NCBI GenBank assembly: GCA_021234155.1
Contig: JAJEKV010000004.1
Location: 8,934,109 to 8,998,108 of the forward strand
DNA from: Isoetes taiwanensis
Lineage: Eukaryota; Streptophyta; Lycopodiopsida; Isoetales; Isoetaceae
Direction: 5' to 3'
DNA length: 64,000 nt
The translations under genes were made by a program, and so were the position numbers. Shown piece after piece: positions 31,335-44,100 of the stretch; the stretch's first letter is position 1, and the number at the start of each line of letters is the position of its first letter. Below the pieces are notes generated by a model. That model was not told where the DNA came from. It searched no databases and saw nothing but the letters and a program-made list of their open reading frames with translations.

Positions 31335-33648
31335 TGTTAAGAAGCTCGAAGGCCATAATGCCGAAGAACAAGGTATCCAAGATGAAACAATAGTAAAGAA
31401 GAGAGGTCGTCCAAGGTATGCAAATTTCATACCCATGCCAACTAAAGTTCATATATTTTACCTCTTATTCTTCATTTAAGGAACGTTTACCACATTTCAC
31501 TTTCAACAGATTGCCCCCGCCGACCCCAGACAATATTATAGTCAATCAGGCAGCAAAAGTTCTAAAACGTCGTGAACAGCAACATGAATACCAAGCTCGA
31601 AAAAAATTGAAGAGTAAAACGATAAACAATGAAAAGAATGACACAGACAGTCATATTGACCATGAATACAGCAAAGAAAAAGCAAACCTTGGGTATGTAC
31701 ATAGAGTAATTATGCAATTTGATGTTTTAAAAACATGATAAAATATATTTTTCTATGGTTTATTCACAGCATTCAAACACTAGACAATCCTATTATACGA
31801 AATGAAGATATACCAAAATCACCAAGGACAGAAAAAAGACGCCGCCCAAGGTAAATACAAATGTTGTACAGTTATAGATCTATAGCACTGGTTAACTATC
31901 CTTAGTTAAAATAATTCCATAGATTCATCTCTTAGCAAAATGATATTTACATTCATTTTTTTCGCACGCTATAACGTTTAGTATGCCTATTCAATTTTGA
32001 TCTTGAAAACCTATTGCTATCATCAAGGCATGATAAACTAAAATGTCGTTCTTGAAAATCTATTACTATCATAAAGGCATGATAAAATAAAATGTCCCTA
32101 ACAGATTATATATTTTTTATGGTTTATTCATAGCATTCAAACACTACCCAATCCTATTATACGAAATGAAGATATACCAAAATCACCAAAGACGAAAAAA
32201 AGAGGCCGCCCAAGGTGAGTACAAACACTATATAATTATAGATCTATAGCACTAGTTAATTATATTTACTTAAAATAATTCTATACGTTCATTTTCGTAC
32301 GCTATAATGTGTAGTATGCCTGTTCAATTTTGATCTTGAGAACCTATTACTATCATCAAGGCAAGCCATACATGTGCAATTCATATGTAGTAAAGGTTAC
32401 TACATTTGATTGACACCTTTCTAATCCTACCTTTAATAGGATATCTGCGGCTACGTTAGAAGGGCTTCCCAGCAGTGAGATAAACAAGATTCTCAGTCGC
32501 CGAAAATATTATCAAGAATATAGAGCAAAAAAAAAAAAACTAAAGGAACTTGCTTCCTCTAAAGATTGTGAGGTAGACAAATGTGAAGAATCGCATTCCA
32601 TGGAGATCATATCGATATATGGCCTCCATGGAACAAAATGACCAAAATACAATAACCATTGACCTCAATAAATCCATTGGCAATATTGCAAGTCAGCATT
32701 GGGCAAAACAAATTGCCATGCAACAAGACATGAAACTTGAAGGGCATGAACCATTGAAATGGACAAAGAAATGCAGTATATGCCACATTGACTTACTTGA
32801 CTCTGAGAACATGTCATTTTGTTGCAACAATGGTCGCCGTCTACTGCCATCCCTTGAACCTCTACCACAAACGTTGGAAGAACTTTACTCCATCCATGAG
32901 TTTTCTGATAATTCGCGCACCATAAATAATCTATTCTGTTTCGCTGCCCTCGGTGTGGAGGGTGACTTAATGCATCTAAAAATACCATCATCTGTTGCAT
33001 ACGAGCACTCTTCATTGGTACATATATGACAATTCAATGAGATATACCGTTGCTACTAACATGCAAGCGTCAGCCACATGGATTAGGCAAGTTGCTACAG
33101 TGTTGAATGCCATCAATCCATATGTTAGAGAATTGAAAACAGTAAAAGAACTACACCTTACACCCACAAGACTTATGCTCGCAGAGTCCTCCACGTCAAA
33201 TGAAATAGCTGCCATTGTCCATGCTAACAATAGCATTACTATAAAACCTAGAACTGCAATGATCTGGATGCAGCACGACCATAATCCAGTATTTTTAAGC
33301 GTCCTTGATCCCACATATGAACCACTTCAGTATCCATTATTCTTTCCACACAAAACACTAGGATGGCATCCACATAATGACCAAAAGATGTCTCAAATAG
33401 ATTGGTACCGAACTAGACTACTTCACGAACCTCGCTTTTCACAACTAGGTAGAATGTGTGGCGAGTACCTCGTTGACATGTATTCTAGAGTCGAAGAAGA
33501 GCGGCTCAACTACATCGTAACTGAGGGCTATCGACGAAACCTAGCACAATATGAAGATGATTTCATTGACGATGAGGACGATAATTTGCGTTACAAAACT
33601 CTGCCAACATCCTTCCTGGGCCCAGACAATGGTGCGCTTTCCAGGTAG
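31335..33648 (+). CDS. Helitron replication protein, N-terminal part with AT-hook exons
   Basis: Exons 31335-31415, 31510-31692, 31770-31850, 32134-32214 and 32440 to about 33648 join in phase. Three exon ends encode AT-hook-like KKRGRPR, EKRRRPR and KKRGRPR. Two regions share a basic repeat (KRREQQHEYQARKKLK; SRRKYYQEYRAKKKKLK). The large exon matches the Helitron-like N domain: CSICHIDLLDSENMSFCCNNG, then NNLFCFAALGVEGDLM, LDPTYEPLQYPLFFP and FSQLGRMCGEYLVDMYSRVE. Frames shift near 32625 and 33020. The HUH nuclease and helicase are missing: similarity ends at a tRNA-like sequence at 33.63 kb. The role would be rolling-circle transposition, but this copy is truncated. Confidence 0.8.
31765..32399 (+). 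repeat. Tandem duplication of exon plus intron (Helitron)
   Basis: The 81-nt exon at 31770-31850 and its copy at 32134-32214 differ at only a few bases, and the following intron sequences (gatctatagcact...; gtatgcct.ttcaattttgatcttga...) are also duplicated. The exon is symmetrical in phase (2-2), so duplication keeps the frame and adds one AT-hook module. Confidence 0.85.
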
Positions 33649-33712
33649 CAGACGCCCTTCGCACCGAAGGGCGCACTTGGGTTCGACTCCCAGGGGTGCA
33701 CAGGGCGTCGAT
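33631..33712 (+). repeat. tRNA-like SINE fragment, copy 1
   Basis: Contains TTGGGTTCGACTCCCAGGGG, a T-arm/box-B-like sequence (GTTCGACTCC), preceded by 'ggtagcagacgccc' as a possible weak box A. It is not a complete tRNA cloverleaf. It interrupts the Helitron frame. Confidence 0.5.
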
Positions 33713-34218
33713 AGCAACATGGGCAATTTGATTTCAAGCTCTCATATATATTCTTGCTCTGCGACTCGCATGAAAACCACAACATCACATTTTGCAAATA
33801 AAAGTCTGGGTAATTTGACTTCAAACTCTAATATATGTTTTGCAAATAAGAGTATGACCGAATGAATTTTGCCAAGATAGTTCAAAGCGGCAACAAAAGG
33901 ATTTCCAGATTTGCCCCTATTATATATTAAACAAAAAGATAGGCATCAAAGAAAGGCAAACTAATCTAATACCTTCAAGTGCCCAGGGAACTTGAAGGTA
34001 TTCAACAACGTTCCATACTTGCTTAAGACTCACCCTCGACACAATAGTCCTCAACTTCTGAACTGACGTCTTCACACACGGACAACTATACACAATGCGC
34101 ACACGCGTGCAAGGAAGAGAAGCTGTGCTAATCCTCCTGAACGACTCTTGGACGAGTCAAACACTAGCAAGACCACATCTTCCATAAACAAGGTGCGTAA
34201 AAAAAAGGGGGCATTGCA
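33713..34218. other. No gene recognised
   Basis: Between the two tRNA-like fragments, with no coding region. A local repeat of 'ggcaatttgatttcaa.ctc..atatat' occurs at 33722 and 33808. Confidence 0.4.
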
Positions 34219-34292
34219 AGGTGCTCCCTCTACACCATGGGCATTGCATCGAAGGTCGCACTTGGATTCGACTCCCAGGGGTGCACAGGTGG
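34219..34292 (+). repeat. tRNA-like SINE fragment, copy 2
   Basis: 'gcatcgaaggtcgcacttggattcgactcccaggggtgcacagg' closely matches copy 1 in its right half (box B), while its left half differs. Likely the same SINE family. Confidence 0.5.
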
Positions 34293-34439
34293 CCGGCGCC
34301 AAATTCTTGTATATTTATACAATCATTTATTTCTTTAAGTATCCTCTGCCAGAGCCATTTTGCGTTTCAGTTTGCATTTGCTCGATCCAAAGATCCACGA
34401 TTTCTTAAGCTTGCAAATCCACTGTTCTTGAGCAAGATC

Positions 34440-34715
34440 AAGCTTAGTTCCGGCAGAGCTTTAGTGCGAAACAGGGGCGGTAGAAATAGGGGTGGAACAA
34501 AACATTTCAATTCCATTTTCATATTTCCTGTATACCTCATTTTTTTTAGCAGCATATCACACCATTTCTCTGGCAAAGGGAACAGTGCTTCAGTGCGAAA
34601 CAGGGCGGAGCAAAAAGGTTTTGAATTCTTTCTTCGATTACATTACTTCTTTGACGATATTTCTTGCACACCTTATTTTCTTAGCAACATATCATGCCAT
34701 TTCATTCGGCAGTGA
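34440..34715. repeat. Imperfect tandem repeat, about 130-bp unit
   Basis: 'agtgcgaaacaggg.cgg...' begins each unit at about 34462 and 34593, and each ends with 'ttagcagcatatcac.ccatttc' or a similar phrase. Shorter 'gatgcaaaggaaacagag' repeats follow at 34755-34830. No coding role seen. Confidence 0.6.
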
Positions 34716-34980
34716 AAACATAGCTTTTAGCATATCTCCCAAAGTAGGGACGACATGCAAATGAAACAGAGCAGGGCAAGGGATGCAAAGGAAACAACGC
34801 AGGGCAGGGCATGCAAAGGAAACAGAGTAGAGGATGCAGTGGGTGCAAAGTCCAATTCTTTCCCTTATGCAAACAAGCTTCTAGGAATTCGAGGTTTTTA
34901 GAAACAAGAAATGAGATGCAATCAGAAACATACAAGAATCCATGCCATAACAAAATCTTGCTTGCAAGGATCAATGAAAC

Positions 34981-35055
34981 CTCACCACCGGAAGCGTGAG
35001 AGGAGGCAGCGCCGGAAGGGCCAGCGTCCAAGAATCGACCTCTGGAAGCATCCAT
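34981..35055 (-). CDS. Candidate first exon of an unknown gene
   Basis: Minus-strand ATG at 35055 encodes MDASRGRFLDAGPSGAASSH and then ASGGE, followed by a possible donor GAG|GTTTCA. The LINE target-site duplication begins at this ATG, so the original 5' flank now lies beyond 51757. A downstream exon was not found, so support is weak. Confidence 0.3.
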
Positions 35056-35648
35056 AGAAAAAAGTTTTTTTTTTTTTTGAAGAACTGCGTCATCAATATA
35101 TTAAAAGAATGGTAATGTTACAAAGCAAGTGAGGAGGAAGGAGAACTGCCCCAAAGAGACAGTGATACCTCGACACTCCACAACAAACTCACAGAAAAAC
35201 TGTAACTCTACTGCTGTACAAACCGACCATCACCATCTACAACACCGCTCTACTACTCCCGGGAACACCAGAAAGCTTTGAAATAGCTTGTACCTGAGTC
35301 GAGGATTCAGAGAGGCTACGCTGAATCCCCCCCGAAGATCCACAACCGCCGCCCAAATCAGCCACACCAACCAAGCCCGCGCCACGGATGCAAGGCTTGC
35401 TGCCGCAAGAGCGGCCAAGCACCAGGATACACATGAAGCAGCAATTGCTGGCTAGTCAATCTCACCTGAAATAGAGCCCTAACCCAATCCCAGGCAGCCT
35501 GCAAGTGAGGGCATAAACTAGACAATGCTCCACAGCCTCACGATGAAGGCCACAACAAGGGGCGAGAGAGGGCTCACACCCGCCTAAACTGACTCACAAG
35601 GGCATTCACCCTGATACAAATGGGTGCACCACCTGCCACAGAAGCACC

Positions 35649-36600
35649 CTAACCTTCGGTGGGGGAAGTGAGCTCCATGTCCACGTCCAAACCGAAGCCA
35701 TCGAGAACCCGTGGGGCTACAGAGACCACTTGCCTCAAGGGGCAAGCAGTGTCATGAATAGCCAAAGACCCGGTAAGAAGACCGCACAAAGGAAGAAGAC
35801 ACAACATCCGGATGAACCTTCCAAACCTGCACCACCACATCATCCCCGAGGGACTATAGGTATGTGTAGCGGAATACTCCCCGCCACGTGTTCCCGTGAT
35901 AGCTGCCATCGCCTCAGCGAAAAGCGAAGCTCGAAAAGAACTCCCACGAAGCTAGCCGACCACCCCAATACCAATCCTCCAAGGTGAGAGCACAAGCCAG
36001 CTCGCCTCCAACGGGCCAAGGCCCGAGCATGCACCTGTGGCGCCCAAGGGCAAGTGCCAGGGGTAGAGGAACCCACAAGAAAGGAGAAGAGTGGTGATAA
36101 ACCGAGGCATAATCTAGCTAGAAGAGCACACGACATGATCCCAAGCCCGCAAATAACTCCACGTGAGAAAAGGGGATGCATGTGGGGAAGGCCGAGCCAT
36201 ACAACAAAGCTGCCCGGGGCAATTCCACATGCAATGCACGGCTTCCCAAACGCCACACAATGGCTTAAGAGATCGCAACAACAATTGTCGCGCACTGTGA
36301 GAAGATGCTCCATCCTGCGGAATGCTCCAAACAAACTTGGAGACCAACACCTTACTATGCAGCCAAATCCGAATGGCCAAGCCCCCATCCTCCGGGGGTG
36401 GAGACACTTCCACCAAGCCACTTTAACAACCGCCCCTTCATCATCCCCCACACAAAATTTTGAACAATCTTATCCAAAGCCTCAGATCTTACCCTCGGGA
36501 GCTAGCATCGCAGATGTCAGATACACACGCAGTACCACAAAGTAACCGACTTGGCAATAGTGATCCTACCGCCATGGACAACTTGTCGCCCTTCCACCAA
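35649..36600 (-). pseudogene. LINE ORF2 C-terminal region
   Basis: Protein-like segments continue downstream of RT in changing frames (for example WWKCLHPRRMGAWPFGF; CDLLSHCVAFGKPCIACG). A zf-RVT-like Cys/His pattern is suggested but not clean. It probably forms the LINE ORF2 tail. Confidence 0.5.
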
Positions 36601-37666
36601 TTGAGGTGTTTTCGAACCCCCCGCAAAATCTCATCCCACACCCTCCCCATGGAAACATCCCTCCAAAGGGAATACACGGAAGCACCTTCCAAGGAAATAG
36701 GGCCAAACAAGGGGAGGGGGGGGCGAGTGGGCCCATAATGCGGAGCACTTACCCCAATTCGGAAGAATGCCCGAGGCCAAGGAGAAAGTACCCAACAAAC
36801 CCTTCACATTCCGGGCAAATTCCTCTCTTCGCCACCAAGAAGAGGAAAGTGTCATCGCAAAACGGTTAATAATCTGGCTGGCTACCATCCCCGCATCCAA
36901 GCCCATCCACCACTCCCTCCTCCACCGCAGCCAAAAACAACGAGACAAAGGCCTCCGCCACAATCAGAACAAAAACGGCGCCAAAGGGCACCCCCTCGAC
37001 GCACCCCCGCCTAAGGAGAAAAAGGCGGAGGGTTCACCCTGGCACACCACCGTAGCCCGTGCAGACCTATGCAGCTTCATGACTGTCTCTGTAAAGCGTG
37101 GACCACATCCCAACGCCAACATCATGGCAGACAAGAACTCCCAACGGACACTATCGTAAGCTTTGGCAAAGTCAAGCTTAAGATAGGCAATGCCTTGACC
37201 TATTCTTCTGGACCAATAAAGGTCCTAATAAGCTGCGGCAACATTAGTCAAAATGTTCCTCCCAGGGACAAACCCAGACTGCACCTTACTAATGGAAGAA
37301 TTCAACACCGGCTTCAACTTCTCTGCCAGGGCTTTCGCAATAATCTTATACACAGAGGACAACAAGGAGATAGGCCTCCAATCATTAATTGTAGAAGGCT
37401 GCTTAACCTTAGGAATCAAGGAAATGCATGCGATATTCAAGATCCTATCCATTTGAGAAGACCGCAAAGAACTCAAGATATACACGGTACACCCGACTCA
37501 CCAGCCCACCCCAATAAGTCCGAAAGAACTCCACAGGGATGCCATCTAGCCCAGGACATTTATCCTTGGCCAGGCACATACATGCCGCCGCTAAATCCTC
37601 TCTGGAGAGCTCCTGCTCCAAGCTCTCACGCTGGTGAGGCAGAATAGATGGCTTAACAGCCCCCAA
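36600..37666 (-). pseudogene. LINE reverse transcriptase
   Basis: Motifs in order: KDKCPGLDGIPVEFFRTYWG; IACISLIPKVKQPSTINDWRPIS; AEKLKPVLNSSISKVQSGFV with PGRNI; YLKLDFAKAYDSVRWEFL with the first catalytic Asp. In another frame, near 36870, FCDDTFLFL stands at the YADD position, with a TAA codon just before it. The order and spacing are those of plant L1 RT. Several frame changes and the stop next to the catalytic box disable it as read. Confidence 0.85.
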
Positions 37667-37966
37667 AACAAGCTCCTCATCTCCTGCTCATAGGGAAGAG
37701 TGCGCTGTGTGAAAAACCCTGAGAAATGGGCATGCACATACCTCTGCAAATTAGCGGGATCCTCCAAAGTCAGGCCATCGCAAAAGCAAGGGACGCCATA
37801 GATCTTCATATGATATCGCCACTGCCTAGTCGCGCTCGAAGAACACCGGCGAACTTGTGTCCCCCTCCTTCAACCCCAGGTAAGGGCCGCCTTCACACGT
37901 GCCTCCCGCACTTTAACCTGCTCCAGAGCAACAATACGCTGCAACACTGCATTCTTCCTAATGCCA

Positions 37967-38828
37967 TCAGAAGGCTACGCCCGAATCCTCTTGCAACTCC
38001 TGCCGCTCCTGCTGCACACGCTGCCTACCAAAGACCTTGGCAAAACGCTTCACCTTGGCCAACGCAGTCACCATACCAGACATACCCTTCAGAGATGAAA
38101 AGGTATCAAGCCACAACTTCGCACCGGGGCGAGAAATTGCGATCGGCCCGGCCGGGTGTTCAAGCGGAACACCCGATCCTAGAAGGCCGAGAGGCAATTG
38201 CACCCATTTGGACAAAACCCGAGGGTAATGATCAGAAATGGAGGTAGACAAAATGTTACTCCCAAGAAAGAGGGCACACCATCCAAAGGCGCATGGGGAA
38301 GCATAACACCGGGTCATGCCTAGCATACGCCCGGCCTGCACCAATCGCCTATTACAATAGGTGAAAGACAAGTCCCCTGTGGACCTCAACCAAGGCCAAA
38401 TCCCGCAACAAACGAGACCATCGATCCCTTTCAAACCCATGCACAACCGGGTTCCGAAACTGTGAAGCGATCCTCTACTCGGCTCTACCATATTGAAGTC
38501 CCCTAACAACAACAAGCGACCCGCAACCCATCAAGGGCTCGTGAACTTATTCCAAATGTGGCCCATAAAGCACCCCCCGAGAAGGCTGATTAGGGGCATA
38601 AACATTAACAATCCCCCACTCTTGCCCTCCCTCCAACCACTTAATTATTGCCCACCGACCAAACCTATCTGCTGCATAGTACGTGACCTGCACATCCATC
38701 CTCCAAGCAATAAGAGTACCCCCACTAGTCCGCCCAGAAGAAGAAGCAATAGAGGCAAACTGCCTACCAACCATATTCATGAGCCTAGACATATCACCCC
38801 TGTGACACTTATGCTCCTGACATTCCAA
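37967..38828 (-). pseudogene. LINE apurinic-type endonuclease
   Basis: Reads SGGTLIAWRMDVQVTYY and IVNVYAPNQPSRG, then LLLGDFNMVEPS and STSISDHYPRVLS. GDFN and SDH are catalytic motifs of the L1 exonuclease-endonuclease-phosphatase domain, which nicks target DNA to prime reverse transcription. The two halves are in different frames, with a break near 38530. Confidence 0.85.
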
Positions 38829-38844
38829 CTAAGGATCGACCTAT

Positions 38845-40541
38845 TCATCCCGGAGGAGAAGTGTCCCGCCCCACATGCCTACCCACCAGGCCATCAGCCC
38901 ACTCCACATAGTCATCATCTAGAGCCAGAGGATTAATCACAGCAATGTGACCCACAGCCGCTCTACGTGAGATTCCACTTCCAACATGTGTTGGAAGTCC
39001 CCCAGGCACCTTCATAGAGTCATGGGCCACACTAGTCTCTACCTCCAACCGGGCTGCTCCAGCCACCTCATGCTCAGCACATACCGCTACCGGGACATCC
39101 CCACCAGGATCACCAGCCCCTCCCACAGCCCTGTCCTCAAAATCATCTGAGCCCTCCCCTGAGCCACCACGTCCCCTAGTCCCGCCATCCAATGGGCGGC
39201 CAGCAGCAAGCCTGCCCCGGCCTCGTCCCACACCACCTCTCCCAACCACACCACCTCGTCCAACTCCACTCACTACACCACGGAGTGCTCTGTCTATTGC
39301 CTCAGGAACAGAGGAATCCCCGGGCCCTGCATAAGCACCCGCAACCCCTACCACATCACAAGCACCAGCAGGATCATCAACATGGTCAGATGGTAGCACA
39401 ATAGATGGAAACATTCGCCGAATCTCAGAGCCATTCAAAAGCTTCAATCTAAGAGAAAATGCCGGGGACCACTACGCACTAGAAGAGAAATGGGCACAAA
39501 GCTACAAAGTGCAGAGCAACCGCGGATCTTGGGGACCCGCACAATAGAATGAGACAAATATACACCCGGGCCATTAGCCATAGAAACCAAGAAATCAGGG
39601 CACCATCGATCGGGGAGGAAGATCCCGAATCTGGAACCAACACGGGATTTTAACGCTGCCAAAGAACGGTGGACATTGCGAGTATAATAATCGATACAAC
39701 ACATAAGATTCACCCAAAGTATCCACCCCGACTAACCAATTGCCGCGACGGAAGACTCAGCCTCAAACATGATTATGAAGGAATTATTTGGTAGGAATTT
39801 CAGAGATCGACACTGGCAAACCAATCCGCGCCTGGGTTGGCAAGAAGCTAAGAGCTAAACCTCCTCGCGGTCCAATATGTAACCCGTGAAGTAGCCCAAT
39901 ACCATAAATGAAACTAGATTCTCAATGGTCGAACATGCCCTGGTATGATCAATATTTATCCATGGAGTCTCCGGAAGAGCTGCTGCGCAGTCAACAGTGA
40001 TGATCCTCCGTAAATTTCAGAGCCTCTTGAACACGAGGCAGCCCTACACCGAGCCTTGCGCTTGATCCAATCTGAAAACCCCGGCCGAAAGTGATGCGAG
40101 CAACAAGATTCATTACTCGCCAAAGGCGCCGCGAGGAGATGGGGTTGCGCCACGGCATCCCGAGAGGTATCCAGGGGCACCCCAGAGGCACATCAGCTAC
40201 ATGCACCCTAGAAGAGGGCGCATCACCAGCAAGTGATCCCTTCCCAAGCACAGGGGAAGAGGGCATCACAGATCCAGTTTCCAAAGGGGGGCATGCTTGA
40301 TGGGATCAAGACCAGAGTCTCCAAAACACACCCTCGGGGTCTCGGGAATTATATTAAGAGGAAGAGCAATCCACATACCTCTCAACCGAAGGGGATTCCA
40401 AGAGCTCCCTCATCTCTGCCACCAATTGCATGCCACTTCCTACAGCCCGCGCCTCTTCATGCATGCCGAGACCCGCGCCCTTCCCCTTTACTGGAGGATT
40501 CTTCCTCCTCGCCATCTCCCTTGGCTTCAGCCCCAAGCCAT
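38845..40541 (-). pseudogene. LINE ORF1 (nucleic-acid-binding protein), interrupted
   Basis: Segments in two or more frames. N-terminal LGLKPREMARRKNPPVKGKG continues in frame from the start codon piece at 51667-51744. A middle stretch contains WRNPISSRRLWRVMNLVARI. A C-terminal Gly/Arg-rich region (GRGGVVGRGGVGRGRGR) suits RNA binding. The gypsy element entered after about 16 codons of ORF1. Confidence 0.6.
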
Positions 40542-41133
40542 TGTTTGGGGTCTGGGTTCGGGAACTCCTGCAAGACAGCCCTCTGTGAGGACCCTTGGAT
40601 CTAACAGGAGAATCCGGGAGCTATGTCACGCGGGATTTGCAAAAAGAACAAGGAAAAGAGAACAGAACAAAAAGAGAACAATGAGATCACAATAATGAGA
40701 ACAACTTCCTTGATGTCAATGAAGATACATGAGCTCTCGCAATCGAGAGAAAACTGATGTGAGACAAGACTCAAAACTCATCTAAAAACTAGAGTGCCAG
40801 CTCTACTCATATATATAGTACAATGGCCTTTGGCCCAATATAGACACTCTGACTGATTTCGGTGCCGAGTCCTGGAAGGAGGCCTGATTTGCAGGAATGC
40901 TGGCGGTGCCTCTTGAAGTGCCTGAAATCACGCTGACGCTGACGCGGGCGGTGACGGGCCGTCACTTGTCTGAGCGCCTCCTCTTGACGCCAGGCGTGGT
41001 CTTTGTCTGCGTGGTCTGCTTGGTCTTCTGCTGGGCCTTTGACGACTGACCCGTGCCTGATTGTGGATCCTTGGCCTTGACTTGGTCCGTCGTATGCATG
41101 AATAGCCCTGTTCCTGGAGGTACAGGACTAACA
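40542..41133 (-). repeat. 3' LTR of gypsy element
   Basis: Minus strand TGTTAGTCCTGTACC...GACCCCAAACA. A TATA-like TATATATATGAG is at about 40808-40819 (minus). The extra ORF ends inside it at 40962. Confidence 0.92.
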
Positions 41134-44100
41134 CTCCCCCCCACCAAACGACACTCAGAGTGAAGAAAAGGAGGAAGTGTTTCCGAGGGCGGGAAGCCAG
41201 CAGTTTGAAAGTGATCCTCACGTGAATGAGGACGGGCGCCATTATGGTAATTGCCAATGAGGTCCTGGCGTGTTTGAAGAGCGTCAGGGGTGTTGAGCCC
41301 AAGGGCAGGATCTGCATCAATGAGGAATTTAGAGTGCACCATATCTTCAAGGGCAACATGTGCTTCAGAAGGAACAAACTGGCATTCCATTAGAAGGCAG
41401 GTCTGAAGGCCGAAAGCACTGACGCTGGCATTCGGGTTGCAATAAAAGATGGGATGCTGCCGATTTAAGGAGCTTACCAGGATGCACTTGAGAGCCACGC
41501 AGAAGCCGGCTTGACGGTGAACAGAAGGATCTGGTGAGGTGGCGGCATTCTGCAAGAAGGTATCAAGGCCATGGAGAGCATCAGCAGGCCGTTGCCAACC
41601 ACGCTCATTAGCAATATAGATCCAATTTGCAGTGCGGTCCAAGGTGGCACCATCCTCCCAATCGGAGCGTCGGACAAAACGAGGATCCCACCGGAGATCC
41701 GTCGAGATCTGAGGTGGAGTCCACCCTGCGTGGCCATCCAGGACCTTGGTCCAAAAGGGAAGACGCCAGTCGGAGGTCAAAAATCTGGGGCATGGAGGGA
41801 CACCCAGGGAAGCATAGGGAGAGGGAGCCATGCCCGTGGGTGTGGGCTGCGGAGCTTGCTCCCTGAATTCTCGTACAAGGTCGGGATCCAGTGCTTTGCA
41901 CCACTGGTCCCAATCAGAAGCAGAGAGCTGAGTATAGACAGGAGGATTATCCCAACCTGTGGGTATGGTCTTGCTATCCAAAAGGGCACGCAGTTGATTG
42001 TAGCCGGCTAAGTGCTGCATATAAACTTGGGCAAACGGTAGATCCTCAGGATGCCCAAGATTCTTTCGCACCTGTTCCAGCGTTTCAGCTTGCCATAGAG
42101 GTAAATGATGAGCAAGCTCTGGCATGTACTCCTGATGAAAAGTGTGAGTCCGATCATGATCTTTGAGATACGGGTTGTTATCCAATAACAACCAGTGAGC
42201 CTGTGAGTCGCCCTGAAAGTTCTGATGTGGCCCATCACGAAATTTGTCCTGTGTGTCAGCCAGATAGAAGTCATGAAAGATGTACGCCATCGGCGGAACA
42301 ATCCTGAAGGTGATTAAATCAGGGTCTTCACAGTGAATGAGGTCGAAGACTAAGAGGGCACAGAGTAAGCCTTTGTCTTCAACTGAGAGGTCTAGCCAAA
42401 TCCGGAGAAAATCCTCAGTGCGCATGTGGGCATCAACCTGACCATTTGCCGCATACCACTTGAAAAGAAAGAGGTGGCGTCGGGCAACCACATAATCTAG
42501 GTAACTGGAAGGAATAGCAAAATCCACCGACAGGTGGAGAGCGATATTAATGTAACCCTCCTGTTTAGTTTGTGCCTCTTCTGCAGATTGAACAGCTTGC
42601 TGGAGCTGATGTTCAAGATCGCGGATCTGGTTTTCCTTTTCTAACAGAAGACGTGACTGATCACGGACCCGTTTCTGAGGAAGCGTGGTATGTGAAGATG
42701 ATTGCCCAGGAGTATAGAGTCGAAGCATGGCAATCTCTGCATCATCAAGTATCTTTTGCTTCTGGGCCTCCGTGAATTGATCCTGAAGAGGCGTGAGCTG
42801 ACTGGTCAGCATGGAAAGCTGAGCTTCTAAAGAGGTTATTTGAGCATCACGCGTTGTAAGGGCATGGGCTTGAGTGGTGTAATTCCGAGAAAGCTCTGTA
42901 TACAGCGTGTCAAACTTAGCAATGTCTTTATCCTTGTCAACCAAGAGAGTCTCCCTTGCCTTGACCTGCTCCAACAATTCTTGAATAGTGGTTTGCAATT
43001 GAGCCTGCTGATCAGCAAGTAGACTGTTCTGATCGTGGGCACTCTTTAGATCTTCACGGGCCTGTAAAAGAGCCTCGTGTTTTTCTTGAAGCTTGTCTTC
43101 CAGAGTGTGAACTTGCGTGTTAGTAGCTTGAAGGTCTCTGTGAACCGCGTCCGAGGTCTCCAGGGACGCTTGAACCCCATTCATGAGAATTTCCTGGGAT
43201 TCTTGCAACTTGAGAGCAGCAGCTTGAACATCCTGCTGGTATTGATACAGAAGCTGGCGAGGATGTGGAGGTGGAGGGGCCTGCTGTTGCCTTGTTTGTG
43301 ACGTTTGAGAGACATGAGGAGAATCAGAGGGCATGGATTCCGTGGAGGAAGAAGAGACTGTGACATGCGTGGCGTTGCGTTGAACATGACCAGGAGAAGA
43401 AGGGCGTGAAGGGGCAGCCTGCTGAGTGTGATGAAGGGAATGAAGGGACTGCTGAGTGGAAGCATGAGAAACAGAAGGTGCGGGAGGAAGGTAACGACGG
43501 ATGATGGCTTGAAGATGGCCACCAACTGAGGCTTCAAAGACAGAGGAGGGGGCAGCCCGAATGCGGTCTACTTCATGAAGGAGGCGGTAGAATAACAGCT
43601 GTGGCCAATCAATATGGTGAGTGGAACGGATGGTTGTGATCACCATATTATAGAACGGCTTATTGATATGGGTGTTCTTGATAGAATACCCAAGCAATTT
43701 GCGCCACAGAAACTTTACGAAAGTATCGTGGGACTTTGCAATATTGGTAAGGCGATGCATGTTTGCTTGATAAGAAGGAGCGTCGAACTGAGTGACATCT
43801 ATGTCTTGCAAGGCAGCCCAAGATAAAGAAGGTGTTTGCAAAGGAATACGGAATACCTCAGAAATCAGGGGCTGAGTAAGCAAGATGGTGGTGCCATCGA
43901 CCACAATAGCATATCCTTCCGGGCTGTTGACGATGTGAGCGATGAACTGCTTCAATTGCTCCGGATTTGGGGCCGGGAGGTCCATTTGTGAGAATGCGTA
44001 AAGCGCCTGGCGTTCTGCCACTTCACGACTCGGACCAACAAGGGCTTCACGAAAGGTGGGCGTCAAGAAAGACACAGACTCAAAAAGAACCGGATCCCTG

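Larger units (their letters stand above)
35065..40541 (-). mobile_element. L1-type LINE, main body (minus strand)
   Basis: A poly(A) tail appears as T(14) at 35065-35078. CCATAGAAAAAA at 35052-35063 and again at 51745-51756 is the target-site duplication, so the element runs from 51744 down to 35065, interrupted by the gypsy element at 40542-51666. The order is ORF1 (40541-38845), AP-endonuclease (38828-37967), RT (37666 to about 36600) and C-terminal region (to about 35650). It is full length (about 5.5 kb without the insertion), with frame breaks in ORF2. Confidence 0.88.

Noticed and set aside
33631-33712. Functional tRNA gene
   Set aside because: Only a T-arm-like segment is convincing. 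No anticodon arm or acceptor stem of proper length can be drawn.
35649-40604. Many long plus-strand Pro/His/Thr-rich frames across 35.7-40.6 kb
   Set aside because: Antisense shadows of the GC-rich LINE coding strand, whose minus-strand translation contains endonuclease and RT motifs.
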